Assembly: GCA_944322305.1 (NCBI GenBank) | Contig: CALUOP010000001.1 | Span: 124,001 to 188,000, forward strand | From: an uncultured Coriobacteriaceae bacterium | GTDB lineage: Bacteria > Actinomycetota > Coriobacteriia > Coriobacteriales > Coriobacteriaceae | DNA: 64,000 nt | Direction of reading: 5' to 3' | Shown: in pieces, positions 35,552 to 46,827 of the stretch | Position numbering within the stretch: position 1 is the stretch's first letter | Layout: each line of letters begins with the position of its first letter | Notes under the pieces: model-generated | Seen by the model: only the letters and a program-made list of their open reading frames with translations | Told to the model about the DNA's origin: nothing | Databases searched by the model: none | Made by a program: the position numbers and the translations under genes

Positions 35552-37897
35552 ATGGCACACGAGAAGTTTGACGTAGGCGGCATGAGCTGCGCCGCCTGCC
35601 AGGCCCACGTTGAGAAAGCCGTGGGCAAGCTCGACGGCGTGACGAGCGTGGCGGTGAACCTGCTGTCGGGCTCCATGGCCGTCGAGTACGACGAGAGCGC
35701 GATCTCGGCCGACGACATCTGCCGCGCCGTGGACCGCGCGGGCTACACCGCCTGCCCGCTCGACCTGCCGGCGGCAGACGGCGCTGCCGGCGGCACCGGC
35801 GCAGGCGCCGCCAGCGCCAAGGCCCGCGCCCGGCGCGAAAGCCCCGCCAAGAAGATGGAGGAGGCCGCGCACCACATGCGCAACCGCCTCGTCATCTCCA
35901 TCGTGCTCGTTGTGCCGCTGTTTTACCTCGGCATGGGCCACATGCTGGGCGCGCCCATCCCCGCCGCGCTCTCGGGCATGGAGAACTCGCTGAGCTACGC
36001 GCTCACGCTTCTCATCCTGGCGCTGGCCATCGCCTACGTGAACCGCGCGTACTTCGAGAACGGCTTCAAGAGCCTCGTCCACCGCGCGCCCAACATGGAC
36101 ACGCTCATCGCCATCGGCAGCGGCGCGAGCTTCGCGTACTCCATCTACACCATGTTCCGCATGTCGTACGCCTTGGGCCACGGCGACCTCATGGGCGCCA
36201 TGGACCTGCAGATGAACGACCTGTACCTGGAGAGCGCCGGCATGATCTTGGCGCTTGTCACCGTGGGCAAGTACCTGGAGACCCGCAGCAAGGGCAAGAC
36301 GGGCGCCGCGATCGAGAAGCTCATCGACCTCGCGCCCAAGACGGCCACGGTGCTGGTCGACGGCGAGGAGCAGACGGTTCCGGCCGACGAGATCCAGCTG
36401 GGTGCCACGGTACTCGTGCGCCCCGGCGAGAGCGTGCCGGTGGACGGCGTGGTGCTCGAGGGCACGAGCTCGGTCGACGAGAGCGCGCTCACCGGCGAGT
36501 CCATGCCGGTGGAGAAGCGCGCCGGCGACACGGTCTCGGCCGCCACGGTGAACCGCACCGGCGCCTTCACCTTCCGCGCCACCCGCGTGGGCGACGACAC
36601 CAACCTGGCGCGTATCGTGCGCCTGGTGGAGGACGCCAACGCCACCAAGGCCCCTATCGCCCACCTCGCCGACAAGGTGGCCGGCGTTTTCGTGCCGGTG
36701 GTGCTCGCCATCGCCGCGGTGACCTTCGTCGCGTGGCTCGCCGTCACCGGCAACGTGAGCCACGCCGTGCAAGCCGGCGTGGCCGTGGTGGTTATCTCCT
36801 GCCCCTGCGCGCTGGGGCTCGCCACGCCGCTCGCCATCATGGTGGGCACCGGCAAGGGCGCCGAGATGGGCATCCTGTTCAAGAGCGCCGAGGCGCTGGA
36901 GACCCTGCGCGGCGTGGACACCGTAGTGCTCGACAAGACCGGCACCGTCACCGAAGGCCGCCCGCGCGTGACCGACGTGCTGCCCGCCGAGGGCGTGAGC
37001 GAGAAGAGCCTGCTCAAGCTCGCCGCCACCCTTGAGGCCAAAAGCGAGCACCCGCTGGCCGAAGCCGTGCTCGAGCGCACCAAGGCCGCCGGCTACGTGG
37101 CGCGCCCCGTCACCGACTTCGCCGCCGTGCCCGGGCGCGGCGTGACCGCCACCGAGGGCGCGGCGCGCGTGGCCGCCGGCAACGCCCAGCTCATGGCCGA
37201 GCTCGGCGTCGAGGTGCCCGAACAGGTGCGCGCCGAGCTTGCGCGCGCCGGCAAGACGCCGTTGTTCTTCAGCCGCGGCGGGCGCTTCATGGGCACCGTC
37301 GCCGTAGCCGACGCGGTCAAGCCCACGAGCAAGGCGGCCGTGGCGGATCTGCGCACGCTGGGGATCGAGCCGGTCATGCTCACCGGCGACAACGAGCTCA
37401 CCGCGCGCGCCATCGCCGCCGAAGTGGGCTTAGACGAGCGCCACGTGATCGCCGACGTGCTGCCGCAGGACAAAGAGAGTCACGTGAGCCGCCTGCAGGC
37501 CGCGGGGCACAAGGTAGCCATGGTGGGCGACGGCATCAACGACGCGCCAGCCCTGGCGCGCGCCGACGTGGGCCTTGCCATCGGGACCGGCGCCGACATC
37601 GCCGCGGAGAGCGCCGACGTCATCCTCATGAAAAGCGACCTCATCGACGTCGCGCGCGCCGTTGAGCTCTCGCGCGCCACGATCAAAAGCATCAAGCAGG
37701 GGCTGTTCTGGGCGCTGATCTACAACGCCTGCGGGATCCCCTTGGCGGCCGGCGTGTTCTACCCGCTTCTGGGCTGGCAGCTCTCGCCGATGTTCGGCGC
37801 GGCGGCCATGAGCCTCTCGTCGGTCTGCGTATGCCTGAACGCCCTCAGGCTCCGCGGCTTCAAGCCGCGCGTGGCCCCGCTTTCCGTCGCGCGCTAG
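35552..37897 (+). CDS. copA: Copper-exporting P1B-type ATPase
   Basis: A 781-aa heavy-metal ATPase. The N-terminal HMA domain has the metal motif [10 protein letters not shown] (C12, C15). The membrane CPC motif lies in [16 protein letters not shown] (about residue 416), the phosphorylated Asp in [14 protein letters not shown] (about 460), the HP motif in [10 protein letters not shown], and the hinge in [18 protein letters not shown]. This matches Cu+ exporters of the CopA group. The start ATG 35552 follows AAGGGAG. It is the first gene of copA-copZ-csoR, behind a CsoR-type operator, so it should be induced by copper. Confidence 0.96.
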   Translation: MAHEKFDVGGMSCAACQAHVEKAVGKLDGVTSVAVNLLSGSMAVEYDESAISADDICRAVDRAGYTACPLDLPAADGAAGGTGAGAASAKARARRESPAKKMEEAAHHMRNRLVISIVLVVPLFYLGMGHMLGAPIPAALSGMENSLSYALTLLILALAIAYVNRAYFENGFKSLVHRAPNMDTLIAIGSGASFAYSIYTMFRMSYALGHGDLMGAMDLQMNDLYLESAGMILALVTVGKYLETRSKGKTGAAIEKLIDLAPKTATVLVDGEEQTVPADEIQLGATVLVRPGESVPVDGVVLEGTSSVDESALTGESMPVEKRAGDTVSAATVNRTGAFTFRATRVGDDTNLARIVRLVEDANATKAPIAHLADKVAGVFVPVVLAIAAVTFVAWLAVTGNVSHAVQAGVAVVVISCPCALGLATPLAIMVGTGKGAEMGILFKSAEALETLRGVDTVVLDKTGTVTEGRPRVTDVLPAEGVSEKSLLKLAATLEAKSEHPLAEAVLERTKAAGYVARPVTDFAAVPGRGVTATEGAARVAAGNAQLMAELGVEVPEQVRAELARAGKTPLFFSRGGRFMGTVAVADAVKPTSKAAVADLRTLGIEPVMLTGDNELTARAIAAEVGLDERHVIADVLPQDKESHVSRLQAAGHKVAMVGDGINDAPALARADVGLAIGTGADIAAESADVILMKSDLIDVARAVELSRATIKSIKQGLFWALIYNACGIPLAAGVFYPLLGWQLSPMFGAAAMSLSSVCVCLNALRLRGFKPRVAPLSVAR

Positions 37898-38023
37898 GCG
37901 CTGTGCGCGGCTGCAGAGAAGGGCCGGGCGCTCCCTTTCAGCCGCGCCGCAGCCGGAAGCGCCCCGCATTGGTTACCATGGTGGCTTAAGCGCCGCCTCA
38001 CGTTACACGAGAAAGGATCGAAC

Positions 38024-38242
38024 ATGAAAAGCTACATCCTGCACACCGAGGGCCTCATGTGCCACAACTGCGAGGCCAAGGCCGAAAGCGCGCTGCTCGC
38101 CGTTGCCGGCGTCGTCGACGCCGAAGCCGCCCACGAGACGCAGACCGTCCAGGTGAGCTGCGAGGACGCCGTCGCCGCCGACGCGCTTGCTGCCGCCGTG
38201 ACCGGCGCCGGCTACGGCGTGACCTCCGTCGAGGAAGCGTAA
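38024..38242 (+). CDS. copZ: CopZ-like copper chaperone (HMA domain)
   Basis: A 72-aa single HMA domain with the metal-binding GLMCHNCEAKAESAL (C13, C16), and the ferredoxin-like fold expected of CopZ/Atx1. It hands Cu+ to the N-terminal domain of CopA. The ATG at 38024 follows AAAGGA. It lies 126 bp after copA and 68 bp before csoR, in one operon. A Met-to-His change within the usual CxxC surroundings (CHNC instead of CxAC) is minor. Confidence 0.88.
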   Translation: MKSYILHTEGLMCHNCEAKAESALLAVAGVVDAEAAHETQTVQVSCEDAVAADALAAAVTGAGYGVTSVEEA

Positions 38243-38310
38243 GGGGTATCGCCGGCCGCGGCATGTCCTTGCTAGGCGCCGCCGCTTTTCTCCCCTAGGG
38301 AAGGAGACCC

Positions 38311-38583
38311 GTGAAAGCCGATCACAACCAGGTGCTGCAGTACCTCAAGACCGCGCGCGGCCAGATCGACGGCATCATCAAGATGGTCGAGGACGACCGC
38401 TACTGCATCGACGTCTCGACCCAGCTCATGGCCACGCAGTCGCTGCTCGCCAAGACCAACGCCTGCGTGCTCAAGGCGCACATGGAGTCGTGCGTGCGCG
38501 CAGCCATGGACAGCGGCGACGAAGCCGAGAAGGACGCCAAGCTCGCCGAGATCGAGAAGATCCTGGAGAAGCTCGCGCGGTAG
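38311..38583 (+). CDS. csoR: CsoR-family copper-sensing repressor
   Basis: A 90-aa helical metal-sensing repressor. The cuprous ligand set is intact: C32 (YCIDVSTQ), H57 and C61 (KAHMESC). The N-terminal helix RGQIDGIIKMVEDDRYC is the family hallmark. It starts with GTG at 38311, chosen because GAAGGAGA precedes it and no ATG is near. It should bind the operator at 35469-35496 and dissociate upon Cu+ binding, closing a feedback loop for the operon. Confidence 0.93.
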   Translation: MKADHNQVLQYLKTARGQIDGIIKMVEDDRYCIDVSTQLMATQSLLAKTNACVLKAHMESCVRAAMDSGDEAEKDAKLAEIEKILEKLAR

Positions 38584-38702
38584 TGGCGCGCGCCGTGTCG
38601 ACCTGCAAGACGCAGCGGCGCTCGGCGTGGCGCACGCCGAGCCGCCAGGCAACATTCGTCGGTCATGCGCCCGCGCTCTCCACAGTCCTATCCCGCGCGC
38701 CG

Positions 38703-38770
38703 GGCCGGGGGACGATGCGAACCCGGAATCCGCCCGATATCGGATTCCGGAACCGCATCGTCCCCCGGCC
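38703..38770. terminator. Long perfect-stem hairpin after csoR
   Basis: Stem CCGGGGGACGATGCG, a symmetric AAC/AAC internal loop, then CCGGAATCCG with an 8-nt loop, and the exact complements. The outer arms extend by GGCC on both sides and are followed by TTTCCTT. It lies 120 bp after csoR in a convergent gap. It is a likely terminator, though unusually long. Confidence 0.6.
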
Positions 38771-38884
38771 TTTCCTTGCCGCATAGCGTTGCGAATGCCG
38801 AGCAACAGAGGGACCCGGACACAGACGCCTTCCCTACACTCCGCCTTAGACACCATCGTCCTCCTCCAACACTCGCCATCCCGC

Positions 38885-39104
38885 GGCTGGTCGCACGGCC
38901 GACATCTAAGCTTTGGTTGGACGCGATAGCCGCAGGTAAGGATCCGGTTGGTCGCGAAAACAACGGACAGGCCTTCGGTTGATCGCGATAACCGCAGGTA
39001 AATTGCACTTGGTCGCCCAAGCGACGGCTAACTCCCGGATTTCCGGCAGTTAGCTGTCGTTTGCGAGACCAACCGCTCCAGCAACGACGAAATCGCGACC
39101 AACT
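38885..39104. repeat. Mirrored 12-bp box array, copy 1
   Basis: Boxes resembling GGTTGGTCGCGA start at 38885, 38915, 38946, 38977 and 39007 (steps 30, 31, 31, 30). Inverted boxes end at 39074 and 39104 (step 30). The centre of symmetry, 39040.5, coincides with the centre of a hairpin (39022-39059; CGACGGCTAACT / AGTTAGCTGTCG with CCGG/CCGG at the tip). The positions mirrored from the outer boxes (39135, 39166, 39196) match only weakly. I see no gene in 38584-39425. Confidence 0.7.
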
Positions 39105-39334
39105 GTGAGCGCGCCGCTCCTCCATGCAGCCTACAACGAGAGCGCGAGCACCCGTCTGCAACTTCCCACAGCCGTGTAAGGCAATAACGGACAACATCTC
39201 CGGGCAACCGCGGTAAAGCAGGAGGGACCCGCCGCATGGCGAGCCCCTCCCCCATGAACGCGGCCCTTCCTCTTCTGCGCTCGAACCGTGCGCCCACGTG
39301 CTGTGCGTTCGCGTTCCCTGTCTGCGGCAAATCG

Positions 39335-39380
39335 GCTTGGGCCGATGCTGCGGCAGGCAACCGCAGCATCGGTTCCAAGC
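39335..39380 (-). terminator. Hairpin downstream of the 6-phospho-beta-glucosidase
   Basis: GCTTGG + CCGATGCTGCGG pairs with CCGCAGCATCGG + CCAAGC around a 7-nt loop, 46 bp after the stop at 39426. On the minus strand it is followed by CGATTT, a poor T-run. Confidence 0.5.
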
Positions 39381-39425
39381 AATCCGAAAACGAAACGCAA
39401 CGGGCGGGAGCCGTGTTACAACCGC

Positions 39426-40919
<1,494 letters not shown>

Positions 40920-41022
40920 TTACCACACAGGCCTGTTTTCATGCCGCAGGCGCCGGTGCTCTTCGGCGGACGGGCAACGGTTTGTTTCCGCCTGAAAGCG
41001 GAAAGGCGGCGCGCGGCGCCCC

Positions 41023-41439
41023 TCAGTCCTGCCACGGGCACTCGTCGGGAATGTCCTCGCTTTGGATGTCGAGAAGGTCGGCGTAGGCGATCACGCGCTT
41101 GACCACGGTGAGCGCCTGCGCCTCCGGGTCTATGCGCGCAACCACCCCCGTCACGGACACGTAAGCGTCCCCGTCGTAGAACGTCACCGTGGCCATGCTC
41201 CCCTTGCGCAGGTGCGCGAGCTTGCGCGAAAGGCGCTCCCGGTCCTCTTGGGACAGGTCGCGGCGGCGCTCGGGCACCCGCTCGGTTTGGTGGACGAGCT
41301 CGTAGTAGCCACGCAGCGCCGCAAACGGCATGAACTGCCGCGCGCGCTTGGGGTCGGGCCGCCCCAGCACGTAGCCGCCGCCGGTCACCTCCCCGCCCCA
41401 CGCCGCGCGCGCACCCGGACAGCCCCGCGTCTCAGGCAT
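41023..41439 (-). CDS. YolD-like protein
   Basis: A 138-aa protein of the YolD-like family (PF08863), which accompanies Y-family polymerases in gram-positive SOS operons. Recognisable parts are RARQFMPFAALRGYYELV at the N-terminal side, then LSQEDRERLSRKLAHLRKGSMATVTFYDGDAY and the strand region VVARIDPEAQALTVV. The start ATG 41439 overlaps the end of the polymerase gene by 8 bp and has GGAGGACACC before it. Function is not established; a role as an accessory to the polymerase is inferred from context. Confidence 0.82.
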   Translation of the reverse strand: MPETRGCPGARAAWGGEVTGGGYVLGRPDPKRARQFMPFAALRGYYELVHQTERVPERRRDLSQEDRERLSRKLAHLRKGSMATVTFYDGDAYVSVTGVVARIDPEAQALTVVKRVIAYADLLDIQSEDIPDECPWQD

Positions 41440-42745
41440 GGTGTCCTCCCACCTGCTCGTTGCGCTCGCGGGCCGTTGCCTTCTCGGTGAGGCTCAAGCC
41501 CTTGATCAGCGCGTTCTTGCCGAACTTCCCCTTCACGGCGATCACTGCTTGCTGCAGCTTGCGCTCGCGCTCCTCGGCCGCTGGGTCGCAGAAGAGATCC
41601 TGCGTCGCGAACTTCTCAGGCTGCAGATCGTCCAAACCCACGTGTAGGCGCCTGACGGCGCGCCCGTCGTCGACGATCTCGTCGTACAGGGCCTCGAAGG
41701 CGCCGAGCAGCTTGTGCAAAGACGCCGTGCTGCCGCCGAGCTTGCGCGTGGCCGACGCATGCGGGCCCGAGCGCGGGTTGGCCGGGCGGGTACCGTGCTC
41801 GCCGGTGACCAGCGCCGAGCGAAAGCCGGAGCAGTCGTAGCCGACGTACAGCGAGATCCGGCCGCACACCTGGCGCTTGGCCACCAGGTCGAGCACAGCG
41901 CCGTCCACCATCTCCTTGAGAACGACAAGCGCCTCTTCTTTGGTGTAGGGACAGCTCAGCACCTGGCCGTTGACCGACGAGGAGCTCTCGGGCACGTAGG
42001 CGTGGATGTCGGCGATGGTGCAGGGCTCGATGCCGTACGCATGGTCGATCAGGTACGCGGCGTTGACGCCGAACTCATTGAAGAGCAGCTCCGGGTCGAG
42101 CTGCGCCACTCCGGCGAGGCTCACCACCCCGTACTTCGCGAGGCGGCGCGCTATCCCCGGCCCGATGCCCCAGATGTCGGTGATGGGCTTGTGGTGGCGC
42201 ACGGTATCGAGGAAATCCCCGCGCGTGAGCTCCCCGATGCCGCTCTCGTCGTTTTTGGCCGTGATGTCGAGGGCGACCTTGGCCAAAAAGAGGTTCTCGC
42301 CGATGCCGGCGGTGGCGAAGATGCCCGTCTCGCGCAGCACCGCGTCCATGAGCGTCTGGGCGAAGCCGCGCCGGTCCTGCCCGTACAAGCGCAGGTACGG
42401 CGTGGCGTCGATGAAGCACTCGTCGATGGAGTAGACGTGGATGTCCTCCGGCGCCACGTAGCGCAGGTAGATCCCGTAGATCTTGGCGGAGACCTCCATG
42501 TAGCGGCGCATGCGCGGCTTGGCCATGATGTAGCGTATGCCCTTGGGTATCTCGAAGACGCGGCAGCGGTTGCGCACCCCGAGCGCCTTCATGGCGGGGC
42601 TCACCGCCAGGCAGATGGTCTTCTCCGTGCGGTCGGGGTCGGCCACCACCAGGTTGGTGGTGAACGGGTCGAGCCCGCGCTCAACGCACTCCACCGAGGC
42701 GTAAAACGTCTTGAGGTCGATGCAGAGATACGTGCGCGCCCCCAT
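41432..42745 (-). CDS. Y-family DNA polymerase (UvrX/DinB type)
   Basis: A 437-aa translesion polymerase. Motif I CIDLKTFYASVECVERGLDP begins at about residue 8, motif III YSIDECFIDATPYL gives catalytic D/E near 120, and DIWGIGPGIARRLAKYG is the helix-hairpin-helix. The little-finger region follows. This pattern (Y-polymerase then YolD) is the plasmid/prophage UvrX group. The start is ATG 42745 (MGARTYLC) with GGGAGGGG upstream; longer in-frame forms would enter the operator. A large inverted repeat with two LexA-like boxes lies just upstream, so expression is presumably DNA-damage induced. Confidence 0.92.
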   Translation of the reverse strand: MGARTYLCIDLKTFYASVECVERGLDPFTTNLVVADPDRTEKTICLAVSPAMKALGVRNRCRVFEIPKGIRYIMAKPRMRRYMEVSAKIYGIYLRYVAPEDIHVYSIDECFIDATPYLRLYGQDRRGFAQTLMDAVLRETGIFATAGIGENLFLAKVALDITAKNDESGIGELTRGDFLDTVRHHKPITDIWGIGPGIARRLAKYGVVSLAGVAQLDPELLFNEFGVNAAYLIDHAYGIEPCTIADIHAYVPESSSSVNGQVLSCPYTKEEALVVLKEMVDGAVLDLVAKRQVCGRISLYVGYDCSGFRSALVTGEHGTRPANPRSGPHASATRKLGGSTASLHKLLGAFEALYDEIVDDGRAVRRLHVGLDDLQPEKFATQDLFCDPAAEERERKLQQAVIAVKGKFGKNALIKGLSLTEKATARERNEQVGGHHA

Positions 42746-42764
42746 ACGCCCCTCCCGGTGAAAA

Positions 42765-42815
42765 CGAACGTCTGTACGTGTTTCATCATACCACAGAAAC
42801 ACATACAGGTGTTCG
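42765..42815. promoter_or_regulatory. Twin SOS-type boxes in a 51-bp palindrome
   Basis: CGAACGTCTGTACG (42765-42778) and, inverted, CATACAGGTGTTCG (42802-42815). The 20-bp arms CGAACGTCTGTACGTGTTTC and its near complement match at 17 of 20. It lies 20-70 bp upstream of the Y-family polymerase start. LexA binding is inferred. Confidence 0.7.
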
Positions 42816-42896
42816 TATTTTTCATGGGGACGCATTGCTCGGAATTCAGGGTAAGAAAACGGCATCTACCTGCGGATACGCGCGCAGCCGACGAGC

Positions 42897-43946
42897 TCAG
42901 AAGAAAAGACGCCGCGCGTTCTCCCATGCCGCGCGCACAACCGCCGCGGGATCCTCCCCGGTAAGCCGCACGCGCTCGGCTACGAGCCGCTCGGCCGTGA
43001 AGGCGATAAGCGCCGGCTCGCACTCGATGCCGCGCACCGGCTCGGGCGCCATGTAGGGGCAGTCCGTCTCGAACACCAGGCGGTCGAGCGGACAGGCGGC
43101 AAACGCCTCCCGCACGGCGTCGTTGCGCTTGAACGTGGCCGCGCCGCCGAAGGCCACGAAGCACCCCGCCTCGAGAAAGCGCTCCATGCACGCGCGGTCC
43201 TCGCCGAAGCAGTGCAGGACGCAACCCGCCGGGGGCACCCCCACCTCGGTCAGCACGCGCAGGGCGTCGGCGTGGGCCTGGCGGCCCTCGTCGCCGGCGT
43301 CGTTGCGCACGTGCAGCTCGACGGGCAGCTCGCGCGCGCAGGCAAGCGCGAGCTGGCGCGCCATGCACGACATCTGCACGTCGTGCGGCGCCGCCTCCAC
43401 GTCGTCGTCCGCGTCGAAGTGGTAGTCGAGCCCGATTTCGCCCACGCCGACCGCCAGCGGGCTCTCAAGGGCGCGCGTGACCTCGCGCTCGACCGCGTCG
43501 GTGTAGCTCGGCGCGCCGTACGGGTGCACGCCCGCCAAGAAGCGCACGTTGTCGAGCAGGCTCACCGGGCAGGAGGCGCCGGCGGGCACCGTTTTGGCAA
43601 ACGGCGGGCGCAGGCCCTCGTCCTCCGCCTGGGCGAGAAGCACGCGGGCCTCGGCGAGCATGCCGTCCAGCCCGGCGAGAAACGCCTCGGCGCTCATCTC
43701 GTCGCCGTACGGGTCGAACAGCGTCACGAGCGACCCCACGCCAGCAAGGGCCGCGCGGGCCAGGGCCTCGGCAGGGCGCACCCGCCAAAACGAGTTCAGG
43801 TGCGCGTGCGTGTCGGCCAGCGGGTAGAGCGCCCGCGGAACCGTGAAGACCTTCTTCTTTTTAGCGAAGGCGAGCGAGAAGCGCTCGTCGCCGCACGCCC
43901 GCGCCTCGTTGGCGCCTGCCGCTTTCGCCTCGTACGCTGCCGTCAT
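42897..43946 (-). CDS. tatD: TatD-family metal-dependent hydrolase
   Basis: A 349-aa TIM-barrel deoxyribonuclease/hydrolase. Motifs: ADTHAHLNSF (HxH metal site, about residue 45), AVGVGEIGLDYHFD, ELHVRNDAGDE, VLHCFGE and VFETDCPYMAPEPVRG near the C-terminus. It is longer than the usual 260 aa owing to an N-terminal extension of about 40 residues (lysine-rich KKKKVF) and insertions near 110. ATG 43946 follows GAGGGGGG. It is the last member of the rsmI-metG-rsmA-tatD run; this neighbourhood is conserved in gram-positives. Confidence 0.88.
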   Translation of the reverse strand: MTAAYEAKAAGANEARACGDERFSLAFAKKKKVFTVPRALYPLADTHAHLNSFWRVRPAEALARAALAGVGSLVTLFDPYGDEMSAEAFLAGLDGMLAEARVLLAQAEDEGLRPPFAKTVPAGASCPVSLLDNVRFLAGVHPYGAPSYTDAVEREVTRALESPLAVGVGEIGLDYHFDADDDVEAAPHDVQMSCMARQLALACARELPVELHVRNDAGDEGRQAHADALRVLTEVGVPPAGCVLHCFGEDRACMERFLEAGCFVAFGGAATFKRNDAVREAFAACPLDRLVFETDCPYMAPEPVRGIECEPALIAFTAERLVAERVRLTGEDPAAVVRAAWENARRLFF

Positions 43947-44040
43947 ACCGCGTTCCCCCCTCTGCTCTCTCCTCGCAACGCGCCGCGCTTGCCAAGCACC
44001 CGCCCGCGCTGTTGCACGCCCCGCCGGGTGCTCCGAACCC

Positions 44041-45018
44041 CTATGCCGCCGTGCCCCCGAACGCGCCCTCTGCGTCGAGGACGCGGGTCAGGCGGGCGAA
44101 GTCCGCCGTCGAAAGCGTCTCGGCGCGCGCGCCGGGCGCCACGCCCGCCGCGGCGTACGCCCGGTCGAGGGCGTCTTTGGCAAAGCCCGCCGACGACATG
44201 GCGTTGCGGATGGTCTTGCGGCGCTGCGAGAAGGCCGCGTCGGCGACCTGCGCGCAACGCGCGCGGAACGCGGCGTCGGCAAGCGCGGGGTCGGGCCAGA
44301 CGCCCTCCTGCCAGCGTTCGATCCGCACCACGGCCGAATCCACGTGCGGCGCGGGCATGAAGCAGCGCGGCGGCACCTCGAAGCGCCCCACCACGCGCCC
44401 GTACATGCCGAGCTTGGCCGTGTAGGCGCCGTAGGCCTTGGTGCCGGGGGCCGCGGCGATGCGGTCGGCCACCTCTTTCTGCACCATCACCACCGCCGCC
44501 TCGAGCGAGGGCATCTCGGAGAACAGCGCCAGGATGAGGGTGGCGGCCACGTTGTACGGCAGGTTGGCGACGAGCGTGCTCGGCAGCGCTTCTCGCCCGC
44601 CCGCGTCAGCGTCGGCGGTGTCCGCAGCGTTGCCGCCCGGCGCCTGCCCCAAGCGCGCGGCGATGCGCCCGTAGGCTGCCGCGAGCTCCTCGGGCGCCAC
44701 CTTGAGCGCGTCGCCCATGAGGTAGGCGAAGTTGGGATGCGCCGCCGCGTGCTCCTCGAGCACCGGCTCCAAGGTCTCGTCCATCTCGACGGCCACCACC
44801 GCGCCCGCCTCCTGCACGAGCGCGAGCGTCAGCGTGCCGATGCCCGGCCCCACCTCGAGCACGCGCGCCGCGCCGAGGGGCGCGGCCAGCGCCATGATGC
44901 GCTCGATCACGTGGTTGTCCACCAGGAAGTTCTGGCCGAGGCGGTGCTTGGTGGCCAGGCCGTAGCGCTCCAGCACGTCGCGCGTGGCGGCGGGGCTTGC
45001 CAGCGGGGATGTGGTCAT
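44041..45018 (-). CDS. rsmA: 16S rRNA adenine-N6 dimethyltransferase RsmA (KsgA)
   Basis: A 325-aa SAM methyltransferase that dimethylates A1518 and A1519 of 16S rRNA. Family motifs: KHRLGQNFLVD near the N-terminus, VLEVGPGIGTLTLAL (SAM loop), AVEMDETL, and the catalytic NLPYNVAATL. A Gly/Asp-rich insertion (about 155-180) precedes the NLPYN motif. ATG 45018 follows GGAGCACC and lies 63 bp after metG. Confidence 0.95.
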   Translation of the reverse strand: MTTSPLASPAATRDVLERYGLATKHRLGQNFLVDNHVIERIMALAAPLGAARVLEVGPGIGTLTLALVQEAGAVVAVEMDETLEPVLEEHAAAHPNFAYLMGDALKVAPEELAAAYGRIAARLGQAPGGNAADTADADAGGREALPSTLVANLPYNVAATLILALFSEMPSLEAAVVMVQKEVADRIAAAPGTKAYGAYTAKLGMYGRVVGRFEVPPRCFMPAPHVDSAVVRIERWQEGVWPDPALADAAFRARCAQVADAAFSQRRKTIRNAMSSAGFAKDALDRAYAAAGVAPGARAETLSTADFARLTRVLDAEGAFGGTAA

Positions 45019-45081
45019 GGTGCTCCTAACGCGTGAGGGGCAAGGTTGGGTGCCGCAGGAGGTCGCCGGGATCAGTTACCC

Positions 45082-46695
45082 CTAATCCTGCAGACGGGGG
45101 AACAGCGCCGCGCCCTTCTCGACCGGCTGACCGCCCGCCAGGCCGCCCCAGGCGCAAGCGGCCTTGAGGTCGCGCGTGGGCACGGCGGCGAGCGACATGC
45201 GGCGGCGCACCTCGGCGGAGATCGCCGGCATGAAGGGGTCGTAGAGCTCGGCGGCGATGCGGATGGCCTCGAGCACGTTCCAGATCACGAGCGCCAGCTC
45301 GTCGGCGCGGGCGGGGTCCTTGGCGAGCGCCCACGGCGCGCTGTTCTCGATGTAGAGGTTCGCAGCCTCCACGATCCCCATCACGTCGGCGCAGGCGGCC
45401 TGGTAGTTGAACGCGGCCATGTGCTCGGCGTACGCGTCGAACACGCCCTCGCAGGCGGCCTTGAGCGGCGTGGCGGCCTCGTAGCCGGCTGGGCGCTCGG
45501 GCGCGCAGCCGTCAAAGTACTTGGCGCTCATGTTGAGCGCGCGCGACACGAGGTTGCCCCAGCTGTTGGCCAGGTCGGCGTTGTACACCTGGCGCATGCG
45601 GCCCCAGGAGATGGGCGCGTCGGTGCCGTGGATCACGTCGCTCATGAAGTAATAGCGGTAGGCGTCGACGCCGAGCAGGTCGATGACCTCCTCGGGCGCG
45701 ATGGCGTTGCCGCGGCTCTTGCTCATCTTCTCGACCTTGCCGGTCTGCTCGTTGCGCACGGTGAGGAAGCCGTGCACGAAGACCTTCTCGGGCAGCGGCA
45801 GACCCGCGGCCATGAGCAAGGCCGGCCAGATGACGCAGTGGAAGCGGATGATGTCCTTGCCCACCACATGCACCTGCGCGGGCCAGCGGCGCTCGAACTC
45901 GGACTCGTCGTCCGATCCGTAGCCGAGCGCCGTGATGTAGTTGAGAAGAGCGTCGACCCACACGTAGGCCACGTGCTTCTCGTCGAAGGGGAAGGGCACG
46001 CCCCAGTCGAAGGTGGAGCGGCTGATGGAGAGGTCCTTGAGGCCGCCCTTCACGAAGGAGAGCACCTCGTTTCGGCGCGTCTCGGGCTGGATGAAGTCGG
46101 GGTGCGCCTCGTAGAAGTCGAGCAGCGGCTGCTCGAAGGCCGAGAGCTTGAAGAACCAGCTCTCCTCCTTGATGCGCTCGAGCGGGCGGTCGCAGTCGGG
46201 GCAGAGCGGGTGCTCGGGGTCGGCCGGGGCCTCGCCCGCCGCTTGGCGCGCCTCCTCGTGGTGGCGCACCTGGGTCTCGGTGAAGTACGTCTCGTCCGGG
46301 CGGCAGTACCAGCCGTCGTAGGCGTCCTTGTAGATGTAGCCGCGGTCGAGAAGCACCTTCAGGAACTTCTGCACGCCGGCGACGTGGCGCGGCTGGGTGG
46401 TGCGGATGAAGTCGTCGTTGGAGATCTCGAGCGTCTCCCACAGGTCGCGGAAGGCCGGCTCCATGGAGTCGCACCAGTCCTGCGGGGTGGCGAAGCCGTT
46501 CTTCTCGGCCGCCTCGGCAACCTTCTCGCCGTGCTCGTCCATGCCGGTGAGGAACTTCACGTCGGCGCCGCAGGCACGGCGGAAGCGCGCCTGCACGTCG
46601 GCCATGACGGTGCAGTACGCCGTGCCCAGATGCGGCTTGGCGTTGACGTAGTAGATGGGCGTGGAAATGTAGTAGGAAGGTTTGTCCGCAGCCAT
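45082..46695 (-). CDS. metG: Methionyl-tRNA synthetase
   Basis: A 537-aa class I synthetase. It opens with YYISTPIYYVNAKPHLGTAY (HIGH-like HLGT), GMDEHGEK, a knuckle region CPDCDRPLERIKEESWFF, and KMSKSRGN at about 321-328. It lacks the C-terminal EMAP/tRNA-binding dimerisation domain of E. coli MetG, so it is a monomeric short form. The start is ATG 46695 with AGAAGGGC upstream. It lies between rsmI and rsmA. Confidence 0.95.
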   Translation of the reverse strand: MAADKPSYYISTPIYYVNAKPHLGTAYCTVMADVQARFRRACGADVKFLTGMDEHGEKVAEAAEKNGFATPQDWCDSMEPAFRDLWETLEISNDDFIRTTQPRHVAGVQKFLKVLLDRGYIYKDAYDGWYCRPDETYFTETQVRHHEEARQAAGEAPADPEHPLCPDCDRPLERIKEESWFFKLSAFEQPLLDFYEAHPDFIQPETRRNEVLSFVKGGLKDLSISRSTFDWGVPFPFDEKHVAYVWVDALLNYITALGYGSDDESEFERRWPAQVHVVGKDIIRFHCVIWPALLMAAGLPLPEKVFVHGFLTVRNEQTGKVEKMSKSRGNAIAPEEVIDLLGVDAYRYYFMSDVIHGTDAPISWGRMRQVYNADLANSWGNLVSRALNMSAKYFDGCAPERPAGYEAATPLKAACEGVFDAYAEHMAAFNYQAACADVMGIVEAANLYIENSAPWALAKDPARADELALVIWNVLEAIRIAAELYDPFMPAISAEVRRRMSLAAVPTRDLKAACAWGGLAGGQPVEKGAALFPRLQD

Positions 46696-46827
46696 GCTGA
46701 GCCCTTCTTCTCGGAGGAGTACTGGTGCCGGAAGGGCCGCGGATGAGGCGGGCGTCCGGCCGCGCGCGGGCCGTGTGCCCGCGGCGCGCGACGCGCCCGC
46801 CGAACGCGGCGGGCACATCCGATGATT

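Noticed and set aside
38885-39104. Possible CRISPR array from regular 30/31-bp spacing
   Set aside because: The repeated part is only about 12 bp and varies between units; true CRISPR repeats are near-identical and longer, and no cas gene is present. The inverted half also does not fit.
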